Part shown: piece after piece, positions 1 through 5,677 of the stretch
Position numbering within the stretch: position 1 is the stretch's first letter
Layout: each line of letters opens with the position of its first letter
Origin: an uncultured Clostridia bacterium
GTDB lineage: Bacteria > Bacillota > Clostridia > Oscillospirales > Acutalibacteraceae
DNA length: 5,677 nt
Direction of reading: 5' to 3'
Assembly (NCBI GenBank): GCA_947171615.1
Contig: CAMVYG010000147.1
Span: 1-5,677, forward strand
Notes under the pieces: generated by a model
Database searches by the model: none
The model's input: only the letters and a program-made list of their open reading frames with translations
What the model was told of the DNA's origin: nothing
Program-made: the position numbers and the translations under genes

Positions 1-27
1 TGTCTGGAAAATGCCGACCCTCGACCT
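1..27. other. Short sequence downstream of clpX
   Basis: These 27 bases follow the clpX stop codon. No hairpin with a T-run and no start codon in a convincing context are visible, so the transcript probably continues past the window, but the stretch is too short to say what follows. Confidence 0.3.
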
Positions 28-1329
28 TTAAGAAACAGAATCTCTGCGGCTCCTCTGTTTGGACTGGGCAATTTTAATTTTTACAGGCTTTCGGTCTTTA
101 TTATAGACCATTTCCGGCTGAGAACCATTCTCAACCATCTCTTTCGTAATCGTTACCTTTTCCACAGTGTAATCACTGGGAACACGGTACATTGTGGGCA
201 TCAACACGCCCTCCATAATGGCCTTAAGGCCACGTGCGCCGGTTTTTCGCTCCAAGGTTTTCTTGGCAATAGCAGACAAAGCTTCGTCGGTAAATTCCAA
301 ATCCACCTTATCCAGATCAAACAGCTTTTTGTACTGGCTGACCAAAGAGCTTTTAGGCTCCCGCAGAATTCGTACTAAAGAAGCTTCGTCCAGAGCTTCC
401 AGTGAAGTGATAACCGGAATACGGCCAACCAATTCAGGAATCAAACCATATTTGACAAGATCATGAGGCGTAACATCTTTCATCCAGTTGGTAGCGTCCA
501 ATTCTGATTTTCCGTGAATTTCTCCACCGAAGCCCAGTGAAGTGGACGCCATACGCTTCTGTACGATCTTCTCCAAACCGTCAAAAGCACCGCCGCAGAT
601 GAAAAGAATATTGGAAGTATCGATATTGATCGTCTCCTGCTGCGGGTGCTTTCTGCCACCCTTGGGAGGCACACCGGCAACAGTTCCTTCCAAAATCTTC
701 AGCAAAGCCTGCTGTACGCCTTCTCCACTGACGTCTCGGGTAATCGACTGATTCTCGGATTTCCGGGAGATCTTATCGATTTCATCAATATAAATGATTC
801 CGCGCTCCGCCTTAAACACATCGTAATCAGCAGCCTGAATCAGCCGAAGAAGAATATTTTCTACATCTTCTCCCACATAACCCGCTTCTGTTAAGGTTGT
901 AGCATCCGCAATGGCAAAAGGAACATCCAAAAGCCTTGCCAAAGTCTGCGCCAAATAGGTTTTTCCAACGCCGGTAGGGCCAAGCAATAAGACGTTGCTT
1001 TTCGTCAGCTCTACTTCATCGCTGGAAAAATAGATGCGCTTATAATGATTATAAACCGCTACGGACAGCGCCATTTTGGCATTATCCTGGCCTACCACAT
1101 ATTCATCCAGTTTCTTCTTGATCTCCTGAGGCTTTGGAAGAAGAATCCCAACCTCTTTTTCATCGCTTCTGCCCTTTTTCAGCTTATCTTCATCCTGAAT
1201 GATAGACATGCAAAGCCTTACGCACGCATCGCAGATATAAACGCCGGAGCCAGCAATCAGCCGTTCGGCCAAAGACTGTGGCTTTCCGCAAAAGGAACAG
1301 CAAATTTCATTTTCGTTATTGCCCGCCAT
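28..1329 (-). CDS. clpX: ATP-dependent Clp protease ATP-binding subunit ClpX
   Basis: AAA+ unfoldase that recognises substrates, unfolds them with ATP and threads them into ClpP in the cytoplasm. The 433-residue protein is of normal family length. Seen in order: an N-terminal zinc-binding domain with Cys11, Cys14, Cys33 and Cys36; Walker A GPTGVGKT at 117-124; pore-1 loop GYVG at 150-153; Walker B with IDEID at 181-185; an RKH pore loop at 226-228; a ClpP-docking loop reading LGF at 265-267 (IGF in many homologues); arginine finger Arg303 in VGRIPV; and sensor-2 GAR at 364-366. All residues needed for ATP hydrolysis are present. The ATG start is supported by AGAGGGGG seven bases upstream and by the zinc domain starting at once. 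It lies 17 bp after clpP, so the two are one operon. The short C-terminal end is basic (QRSRR). Identification is essentially certain. Confidence 0.98.
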   Translation of the reverse strand: MAGNNENEICCSFCGKPQSLAERLIAGSGVYICDACVRLCMSIIQDEDKLKKGRSDEKEVGILLPKPQEIKKKLDEYVVGQDNAKMALSVAVYNHYKRIYFSSDEVELTKSNVLLLGPTGVGKTYLAQTLARLLDVPFAIADATTLTEAGYVGEDVENILLRLIQAADYDVFKAERGIIYIDEIDKISRKSENQSITRDVSGEGVQQALLKILEGTVAGVPPKGGRKHPQQETINIDTSNILFICGGAFDGLEKIVQKRMASTSLGFGGEIHGKSELDATNWMKDVTPHDLVKYGLIPELVGRIPVITSLEALDEASLVRILREPKSSLVSQYKKLFDLDKVDLEFTDEALSAIAKKTLERKTGARGLKAIMEGVLMPTMYRVPSDYTVEKVTITKEMVENGSQPEMVYNKDRKPVKIKIAQSKQRSRRDSVS

Positions 1330-1346
1330 CCGGTTTCCCCCTCTGC
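1330..1346 (-). promoter_or_regulatory. clpP-clpX junction with clpX ribosome binding site
   Basis: The 17 bases between the clpP stop (TAA) and the clpX ATG read, on the minus strand, GCAGAGGGGGAAACCGG. The purine run AGAGGGGG serves as the Shine-Dalgarno sequence at a spacing of 7. There is no room for a promoter or terminator, so clpX is expected to be translated from the clpP message. Confidence 0.8.
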
Positions 1347-1934
1347 TTATCTGTGTTCGATCACCTTATCGATCAAACCATATTCCAACGCCTGCTGGGC
1401 CGTCATGAAGTTATCGCGCTCCGTATCCCTTTCAATAACTTCCAACGGCTGCCCGGTCTTTTCAGAAAGCAGCGTATTGAGTCTCTTTTTGATTCGCAGA
1501 ATATGATCGGCATGAATGCTGATATCTGTTGCCTGGCCCTGAGCTCCGCCGCTGGGCTGATGGATCATAATTTCACTGTTGGGCAGAGCAAAGCGCTTTC
1601 CCTTTGCTCCCGCTGTCAGAAGAAAGGAACCCATGCTGGCTGCCATGCCAAGGCAAATAGTGGACACATCACATTTAATATACTGCATTGTGTCATAGAT
1701 AGCCATGCCGTCAGTGATCACACCGCCGGGGCTGTTGATGTACAAAGAAATATCTTTTTCGGGATCCTGACCCTCCAAATAAAGCAGCTGCGCTACAATT
1801 ACAGAAGCGGAAGCATTATTTACCTCGCCGTTGAGCATGATGATCCTGTCGTTGAGCAGGCGGGAAAAAATATCGTAGGAACGCTCGCCGCGACTGGTCT
1901 GTTCTACAACATAAGGTACAAGACTCATATCCAA
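1347..1934 (-). CDS. clpP: ATP-dependent Clp protease proteolytic subunit ClpP
   Basis: Serine peptidase that forms the tetradecameric proteolytic chamber fed by ClpX (and by ClpC or similar ATPases elsewhere in the genome). The catalytic triad is complete: Ser in MAASMGS, His in IMIHQPSGG and Asp in ERDNF. Counted from the internal ATG at 1928 these are Ser98, His123 and Asp172, matching the usual Bacillota numbering. Two starts are possible: TTG at 1934 (195 aa, used for these coordinates) and ATG at 1928 (193 aa). The strong AAAGGAG site is 9 bases from the TTG but 15 from the ATG, so spacing favours TTG while homology numbering favours ATG. The N-terminal SLVPYVVEQ segment, which forms the axial gate after processing in this family, is intact either way. 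It sits 76 bp after tig and 17 bp before clpX, and no CtsR or CIRCE operator is seen upstream. Confidence 0.97.
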   Translation of the reverse strand: MDMSLVPYVVEQTSRGERSYDIFSRLLNDRIIMLNGEVNNASASVIVAQLLYLEGQDPEKDISLYINSPGGVITDGMAIYDTMQYIKCDVSTICLGMAASMGSFLLTAGAKGKRFALPNSEIMIHQPSGGAQGQATDISIHADHILRIKKRLNTLLSEKTGQPLEVIERDTERDNFMTAQQALEYGLIDKVIEHR

Positions 1935-2010
1935 AGTAGTTCGCTCCTTTCAAAATCAGCCCTGCGTTAGTATATAGCAAACAATAAGGTTTATTCTTCC
2001 AAGAACATTT
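1935..2010 (-). other. tig-clpP intergenic spacer
   Basis: These 76 bp separate the tig stop from the clpP start. On the minus strand there is an AT-rich stretch with a possible -10 (TATACT, 1969-1974) but no convincing -35 at 16-18 bases, so any promoter here is weak. A small palindrome, TTCTTCCAAGAA (plus strand, 1994-2005), lies just after the tig stop. No hairpin followed by a T-run is present, so read-through from tig into clpP is expected. No GGTCAAA-type CtsR repeat and no CIRCE element are seen. Confidence 0.4.
1944..1950 (-). promoter_or_regulatory. clpP ribosome binding site
   Basis: On the minus strand this reads AAAGGAG, a near-consensus Shine-Dalgarno sequence. It is 9 bases before a TTG codon (1934-1932) and 15 bases before the in-frame ATG (1928-1926). 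It is listed because it decides the start: the spacing suits TTG better than ATG. Confidence 0.75.
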
Positions 2011-3441
2011 TTAGCCCTCAGATTTTTCCTCCGCAGGCTTTTCGGTCTTCTTAGTGGTGCGCTTTTTAGCGGGTTTTTCAGCCGTATCGCCTTCAGATGC
2101 AGTTTTTTTCTTAGCGGGCGCTTTCTTTTTGGCCGGCTTCTTTTCTTCGCTTTTTTTCGCTTCGGTGATCACGGCATTATCTTTTAAGAACTCGATCACC
2201 TTCCGGTTGGCGATATCCGCGTTCAGATCCTCTGCGCTTACCATTTTCTTGACATTGTCCAGAGGAATTCCATAAGATTCGGAAAGCTTCTTGTATTCCT
2301 CTTCTGTTTCTTCCTCGCTGGGCTTGATCTCCTCCAACTGAGCGATCTTTTCCAGACCCAGCCGCAGCCGCACCTGGCGCTCCGCCTGAGGCTTATACTC
2401 CGTTCTCATCTGGTCTACAGACATATTGGTATACTGGAGATAGGTTTCCAGCTTCAAGCCCTGAGACTGCAAACGGTAAGCAAAGGAATTGATCATTTCG
2501 TCCACTTCGTTTTCTACCATCTCGTCCGGGATTTCTGCCGCTACCTTCTCGATCACCGCATCGACCAACTGGTTTTCCACATCGGAATCAGCAGCCTTTT
2601 CCCGGCGGGACAGAAGATTCTTCTCCAGATCCTTCCGGTATTCCTCCAGCGTATCAAACTCGCTGACATCCTTGACGAATTCGTCATCCACCTCGGGCAG
2701 CTCTTTCTTTTTGATCTCATGAAGCTTGATCTTAAATACGGCTGCTTTGCCCTTCAGCTCTTCTGCGTGATAATCCTCCGGAAAGGTGACGTTTACATCA
2801 AATTCTTCCCCAGTCTTATGGCCTACGATCTGCTCTTCAAAGCCGGGAATAAACTGACCGGCGCCCAGAGTAAGATCATAATTTTCAGCTTTGCCGCCGT
2901 CAAACTGCTTTTCGTCCACGTAACCGTCAAAATCGATCACAGTAATGTCACCGTTCTCCGCACTGCGATCCTCTACCGTGACAATTCTGGAATTCCGCTC
3001 TCTTACCCGCTCGATCTCGGCGTCAATATCCCCCGCAGTAACAACCACGGGCTCTTTGGCAACTTCAATGCCCTTATAGCCTTCGATAGAGGCATCCGGC
3101 TTTGTTACTACCGTAATGGTGCACTTAATTCCTTTTTCCTTGCCGATCTCATCGATTTTGAATTCCCCGATGCTGATAACCTTCAACTCGGACTTCTCCA
3201 CAGCCTCCATCACCATGGGGCGGTAAAGATGATCTACGGCAGCCTCAAAGAAAACTTCCTCACCGTAGTACTTTTCCAGAAAAGCTCTGGGAGCATGTCC
3301 CTTGCGGAATCCAGGAACATTCATTTTTTTGCTTTCCCGCTTGAATACGGCGTTGATCGCTTCGTTAAATTCTTCGGGGCTCACTTCCAAAGCAAGCTCA
3401 TACTTGTTTGTTTCAATGTTTTTAGTAGATTTCAGCTCCAT
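2011..3441 (-). CDS. tig: Trigger factor (ribosome-associated chaperone and peptidyl-prolyl isomerase) with Lys-rich C-terminal tail
   Basis: Chaperone that docks at the ribosomal exit tunnel and shields nascent chains. The 476-residue protein has the three family domains: an N-terminal ribosome-binding domain (about 1-115) with the signature GFRKGHAP at 44-51, whose Phe45-Arg46-Lys47 correspond to the ribosome-contact tip; an FKBP-type isomerase domain (about 150-245) with DFDGYVD, GAGQFIPGFE and the VTFPEDY strand; and a helical C-terminal substrate-binding domain (about 250-425). Beyond residue 428 is an extra low-complexity tail of about 48 residues with 17 lysines and several KKPAKK/APAKKK-like units alternating with Glu, Ala and Thr. 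Typical trigger factors end near 430, so this is an extension. The ATG is supported by the immediate MELKSTKNIE homology and by AGAGGAAG upstream, although the spacing (about 12 bases) is long. It probably starts its own transcription unit, with clpP and clpX downstream. Confidence 0.96.
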   Translation of the reverse strand: MELKSTKNIETNKYELALEVSPEEFNEAINAVFKRESKKMNVPGFRKGHAPRAFLEKYYGEEVFFEAAVDHLYRPMVMEAVEKSELKVISIGEFKIDEIGKEKGIKCTITVVTKPDASIEGYKGIEVAKEPVVVTAGDIDAEIERVRERNSRIVTVEDRSAENGDITVIDFDGYVDEKQFDGGKAENYDLTLGAGQFIPGFEEQIVGHKTGEEFDVNVTFPEDYHAEELKGKAAVFKIKLHEIKKKELPEVDDEFVKDVSEFDTLEEYRKDLEKNLLSRREKAADSDVENQLVDAVIEKVAAEIPDEMVENEVDEMINSFAYRLQSQGLKLETYLQYTNMSVDQMRTEYKPQAERQVRLRLGLEKIAQLEEIKPSEEETEEEYKKLSESYGIPLDNVKKMVSAEDLNADIANRKVIEFLKDNAVITEAKKSEEKKPAKKKAPAKKKTASEGDTAEKPAKKRTTKKTEKPAEEKSEG

Positions 3442-3541
3442 GATTTCTTTTTCTTCCTCTCAAAAAATAAACTTAAACGTCTGAAAAGCTCTCGCGGATA
3501 TTCCCTGTTTCAGCATGTTTAAGAGGTTCCGCGCGCAATAT
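3442..3541 (-). promoter_or_regulatory. tig mRNA leader with nested inverted repeats, candidate attenuator
   Basis: If transcription starts about 7 bases after the -10 element, the tig leader is about 100 nt. On the minus strand it holds CTTAAAC (3523-3517) pairing perfectly with GTTTAAG (3478-3472). Nested inside is CTGAAA (3513-3508) pairing with TTTCAG (3486-3481), with a 3x2 internal loop and a 21-nt terminal loop. The outer stem is followed directly by TTTATTTTTT (3471-3462), giving a terminator-like shape. Competing pairings exist: CGCGG (3533-3529) with CCGCG (3497-3493), the latter in the terminal loop, and CCTCTT (3526-3521) with GAGAGG (3461-3456) at the ribosome binding site. The stems are AT-rich, so termination strength is uncertain. 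The repeats are seen; the regulatory role is inferred. Confidence 0.35.
3462..3523 (-). terminator. Terminator-like hairpin plus T-tract inside the tig leader
   Basis: A two-part stem (7 bp outer, 6 bp inner) runs straight into a tract with nine T in ten bases, the layout of an intrinsic terminator. Only 4 of its 13 pairs are G-C and the loop is long, so it would be weak. It lies between the promoter and the start codon of tig, where a conditional terminator would act, but it could also simply reduce read-through from the upstream thrC-phosphoesterase unit. Confidence 0.3.
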
Positions 3542-3547
3542 GACGCT

Positions 3548-3576
3548 ATTATAACATATAGACTCCGAAGAATCTA
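3548..3576 (-). promoter_or_regulatory. Candidate sigma-A promoter of tig (extended -10)
   Basis: On the minus strand a perfect TATAAT (3553-3548) is preceded by TGT (3556-3554), giving the extended -10 form TGnTATAAT. At a spacer of 17 the -35 hexamer would be TAGATT (3576-3571), a poor match to TTGACA, which an extended -10 can compensate for. The position about 107 bp ahead of the tig ATG, in the only large gap of the window, supports it driving tig and probably clpP and clpX. Confidence 0.6.
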
Positions 3577-3579
3577 TAT
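3556..3579 (-). repeat. Inverted repeat forming a cUUCGg tetraloop hairpin
   Basis: On the minus strand the arms ATATAGATTC (3579-3570) and GAGTCTATAT (3565-3556) flank TTCG (3569-3566). They form a 10-bp stem with one G-U pair, closed by C-G around UUCG, an exceptionally stable RNA loop. Read on the plus strand the same site has a C-A mismatch and no UUCG, so the structure favours minus-strand RNA. It is 59 bases after the phosphoesterase stop and not followed by a T-run, so it is not a standard terminator. It overlaps the promoter spacer and -35 region, and may protect the 3' end of the upstream message or act as an operator. Confidence 0.55.
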
Positions 3580-3638
3580 CTTTTCCGTAAAAATATTCAG
3601 GGAAATTGTGAAATGTTTCGCAATTACTGGAAAAAAGC

Positions 3639-4331
3639 TCATTGTGAGACGAGAACTGGGCAAAAATTCACAAAATCAGCAGAAATCAGCCGCATACGAA
3701 CTCCTCGGTATTCTCCGACTAAAGCTTTTTTGGCAGCGTATTGGCCGTGGATATGGCCGAAATAGCATTCTTTGATCTGCTGTTCTACCAGAATATCCAA
3801 TATCTCCCGGCATTCCATTGTATCATAGGCTGGGGGATAATGCAGAAAAACGGTCAGTTCACCACCCAGCTTTTTTCCCTCTTCGATTGAGGCCAAAAGT
3901 CGCCCTGACTCCCTCAGAACAATTTTTTTATCTTCTGCCGTTTCGGAATTATAGAGCCAGCCTCTTGTTCCGCATAGTGTTCTTTCCCCCACACGGTACG
4001 CACAGTTATGAAGAACATGCAGGCTGGTAAAGCCATGACTGGCAAAAAAACTATCTGCTTTATTTCTGGTAGACCACCAATAGTCGTGGTTCCCCTTCAT
4101 GATGATCTTTTCCCCCGGCAGCGAATGAATAAAAGCAAAATCCTTCCGGGCATCCTCCAAATTCATTCCCCAGGAAATATCCCCCGCAATCACTACCGTG
4201 TCTTCAGGCTTTACTACGGAATTCCAGTTTTTCTCCAGTCGCTGAACATAGTCATTCCAACCGGAAAATACGTCCATAGGCTTGTCCGCACCCAAAGAAA
4301 GATGGAGATCGGCAATTACAAACAGCGCCAT
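3639..4331 (-). CDS. Calcineurin-like metallophosphoesterase (COG1768-type predicted phosphohydrolase)
   Basis: Two-metal phosphoesterase of unknown substrate, predicted cytoplasmic (no signal peptide or membrane segment). The 230-residue protein shows the complete metallophosphatase motif set: ADLH at 7-10, GDISWG at 50-55, GNHDYWW at 80-86, His164 in HYPP and GHIH at 192-195. These supply the metal ligands, so it should be active. The spacing and the GDISWG and GNHDYWW variants resemble the COG1768 / CT488-like family; that assignment is from memory of the family, not a search. The ATG at 4331 was chosen because the metal-binding strand begins at once (MALFVIADLH) and the start lies one base after the thrC stop, with GGTGG 8 bases upstream inside thrC. 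A longer in-frame start at 4391 would only add residues read from inside thrC. Linkage to thrC suggests co-expression, not necessarily a shared pathway. Confidence 0.9.
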   Translation of the reverse strand: MALFVIADLHLSLGADKPMDVFSGWNDYVQRLEKNWNSVVKPEDTVVIAGDISWGMNLEDARKDFAFIHSLPGEKIIMKGNHDYWWSTRNKADSFFASHGFTSLHVLHNCAYRVGERTLCGTRGWLYNSETAEDKKIVLRESGRLLASIEEGKKLGGELTVFLHYPPAYDTMECREILDILVEQQIKECYFGHIHGQYAAKKALVGEYRGVRMRLISADFVNFCPVLVSQ

Positions 4332-4332
4332 A

Positions 4333-5676
4333 TCACAGACCACCCATGCCGATGGAACCCTGAATGAAACTATCCGCCTGCTCCGGCGCAATTGTTTCCC
4401 GGAATCGCACGGTTTTTTCCCGCAGCGCTTTCAGCTGCTCCGGAAGCTTCACGCCGGAACGCTTTTCTAAAATCTCCATTGCCTCAAAGCCATCCTTCGG
4501 CGCGGCCTTTCCCAAAGCGGTCAATACGCTTTCCGGAAATTTATAAGGGCTGGCGGTAGAAGCGATCACTGTGGGCGTATCGGAATCTCCGGTTTCCTGA
4601 ACATATTGACGATATACTTCTACGGCAACCGCTGTATGAGGATCACAAAGATAGCCTTCTGTTTCCCAGACCTGCCGGATCGTACGGGCAGTTTCTCTGT
4701 CCTCACAGCAGCCTCCGAAAAACGCCCCCTGCATTTTTTGAAGGATTTCGGGGGTGATCTGATAAATTCCATTCTCCGAAAGCTCACGCATCCACTGAGA
4801 CAGAAGGGTGCTGTCTTCCTCCGAAAGCGCATAGAGCAGCCGTTCCAGATTGCTGGAAATTAAAATATCCATGGAAGGCGAGGTCGTCGTAAAAAACTCT
4901 CGCCTTTTATCATAAACGCCAGTGCGAATAAAATCTGTCAATACCCTGTTGGCGTTGGAGGCACAGATGAATTTTCCCACCGGCAACCCCATTTTGAACG
5001 CATAATAAGCCGCTAAAATATTTCCAAAATTTCCAGTGGGGACAGCAACATTAAAAGACTCTCCCATGTGCAAAGCGCCTTTGCGGCAAAGAGAAAAATA
5101 GGCATAAAAATAATAGACGATCTGTGGAAGCAATCTGCCAAAATTGATGGAATTGGCACTGGAAAACACCATGTTATGATCCGCCAGCGCGGCCTTCATG
5201 GCAGGATCGGTAAAGATGCGCTTCACGGTATTTTGCGCATCATCGAAATTACCTTTGATCGCACAGACCTTTACATTTTCCCCTTCCTGGGTCTCCATCT
5301 GGCGCTTTTGCATTTGGCTGACGCCGTTTTCCGGGTAAAACACAAGAATATGGGTTCCCGATACGTCCCGGAACCCCTCTAAAGCAGCCTTTCCTGTATC
5401 CCCGGAGGTAGCTGTGAGAATTACAGCCTGCTTGTCAGGAAGGGCTTTCTTCATGGATTTCGTTAAAAAATGCGGCAGAATTTGCAGCGCCATGTCTTTA
5501 AAAGCACAGGTAGGCCCATGCCACAATTCTAAAAGATATTTGTTTTCTCCGTTCTTCGTCAAGGGGATCACCTTTACAGGCTCGTCCCCTTCAAATTTTT
5601 CCGGAGAATACGCAGCATCTACGCAAGCGGCAATCTCCTCTTGAGAAAAATCTGTCAGGAAGTGAGAAAAAATATG
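4333..5676 (-). CDS. thrC: Threonine synthase, 5' end cut by window edge
   Basis: PLP enzyme that converts O-phospho-L-homoserine to L-threonine, the last step of threonine biosynthesis. The 447 visible residues read in frame from the window edge; the family is usually near 490-500, so about 50 N-terminal residues are missing. Seen in order: the FLTDFSQEEI segment of the N-terminal domain; HGPTCAFKDMALQ, whose Lys (codon 5499-5497) is the PLP Schiff-base lysine; TSGDTGKAA; and the glycine-rich phosphate-binding PTGNFGN. The sequence is of the E. coli/yeast-like long class. A GTG at 5571 could be mistaken for a start, but conserved sequence continues upstream (AAYSPEKFEGDEPVKV precedes it), so it is an internal valine. 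The stop TGA is one base before the next gene, indicating an operon. No frameshift or missing catalytic residue is seen. Confidence 0.96.
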   Translation of the reverse strand, partial: HIFSHFLTDFSQEEIAACVDAAYSPEKFEGDEPVKVIPLTKNGENKYLLELWHGPTCAFKDMALQILPHFLTKSMKKALPDKQAVILTATSGDTGKAALEGFRDVSGTHILVFYPENGVSQMQKRQMETQEGENVKVCAIKGNFDDAQNTVKRIFTDPAMKAALADHNMVFSSANSINFGRLLPQIVYYFYAYFSLCRKGALHMGESFNVAVPTGNFGNILAAYYAFKMGLPVGKFICASNANRVLTDFIRTGVYDKRREFFTTTSPSMDILISSNLERLLYALSEEDSTLLSQWMRELSENGIYQITPEILQKMQGAFFGGCCEDRETARTIRQVWETEGYLCDPHTAVAVEVYRQYVQETGDSDTPTVIASTASPYKFPESVLTALGKAAPKDGFEAMEILEKRSGVKLPEQLKALREKTVRFRETIAPEQADSFIQGSIGMGGL

Positions 5677-5677
5677 T

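Noticed and set aside
1278..1970. Plus-strand open frame of 230 codons opposite clpP and the start of clpX
   Set aside because: It lies wholly opposite two certain genes, resembles no known protein, and has the odd composition of an antisense shadow.
1935..2010. CtsR or CIRCE heat-shock operator ahead of clpP
   Set aside because: I looked for GGTCAAA direct repeats and for the CIRCE arms TTAGCACTC/GAGTGCTAA here and ahead of tig and found neither.
2719..3522. Plus-strand open frame of 267 codons opposite tig
   Set aside because: It mirrors the codons of trigger factor; there is no recognisable domain and no good ribosome binding site.
3630..3652. Terminator at the phosphoesterase stop codon
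   Set aside because: A run of six T follows, but the only stem is 4 bp (CTCA/TGAG) with a 3-base loop, too weak to call.
3515..3775. Plus-strand open frame of 86 codons beginning in the intergenic gap
   Set aside because: Half of it overlaps the 3' end of the phosphoesterase gene, it crosses the promoter and hairpin, and it shows no domain.
4332..4391. Upstream in-frame ATG that would lengthen the phosphoesterase by 20 residues
   Set aside because: The added residues come from inside thrC in another frame, and the metal-binding strand begins at the ATG at 4331, which has a suitable ribosome binding site.
5569..5571. GTG as the start codon of threonine synthase
   Set aside because: The frame stays open to the window edge, and the upstream residues match the N-terminal domain of the family, so the gene is simply truncated by the edge.
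1..5677. CRISPR array, tRNA or rRNA, insertion sequence or prophage signals
   Set aside because: No repeated spacer pattern, cloverleaf, transposase or attachment-like repeat was seen; the window is almost filled by five core genes.

Overview
The window holds five genes, all on the minus strand, so the reading order runs from the right edge to the left: thrC (threonine synthase, cut by the right edge), a small COG1768-like metallophosphoesterase, tig (trigger factor), clpP and clpX. Moderate base composition, strong purine-rich ribosome binding sites and a tig-clpP-clpX run preceded by thrC and a metallophosphoesterase suggest a Gram-positive anaerobe of the Bacillota, class Clostridia (gut-type Oscillospiraceae/Ruminococcaceae or Lachnospiraceae). 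That placement is inference from gene order and protein flavour; no rRNA or other marker is present.

Layout: thrC occupies 5676-4333 and lacks roughly its first 50 codons. One base after its stop codon the metallophosphoesterase starts (4331-3639), so the two are almost certainly co-transcribed and possibly translationally coupled. A 197-bp non-coding gap (3442-3638) follows. It contains a hairpin with a cUUCGg tetraloop, an extended -10 promoter directly abutting that hairpin, and a leader of about 100 nt with nested inverted repeats followed by a T-rich tract just before the tig ribosome binding site. tig (3441-2011) encodes the three usual trigger-factor domains plus a lysine-rich tail of about 48 residues. 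After 76 bp comes clpP (1934 or 1928 to 1347), then after 17 bp clpX (1329-28). The last 27 bases (1-27) are non-coding as far as visible and show no terminator.

Together tig, clpP and clpX form a protein-quality-control unit: trigger factor receives nascent chains at the ribosome exit tunnel, ClpX unfolds tagged or damaged proteins using ATP, and ClpP degrades them. thrC and the phosphoesterase are functionally unrelated neighbours as far as the sequence shows.

No new multi-gene system is visible; the coding content is ordinary core genome. The most interesting part is the non-coding gap ahead of tig, where promoter, stable hairpin, terminator-like fold and a possible Shine-Dalgarno sequestering pairing are packed into about 140 bp and could form a transcription attenuator or translational switch. 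This is inferred from hand-found base pairing and has not been tested.
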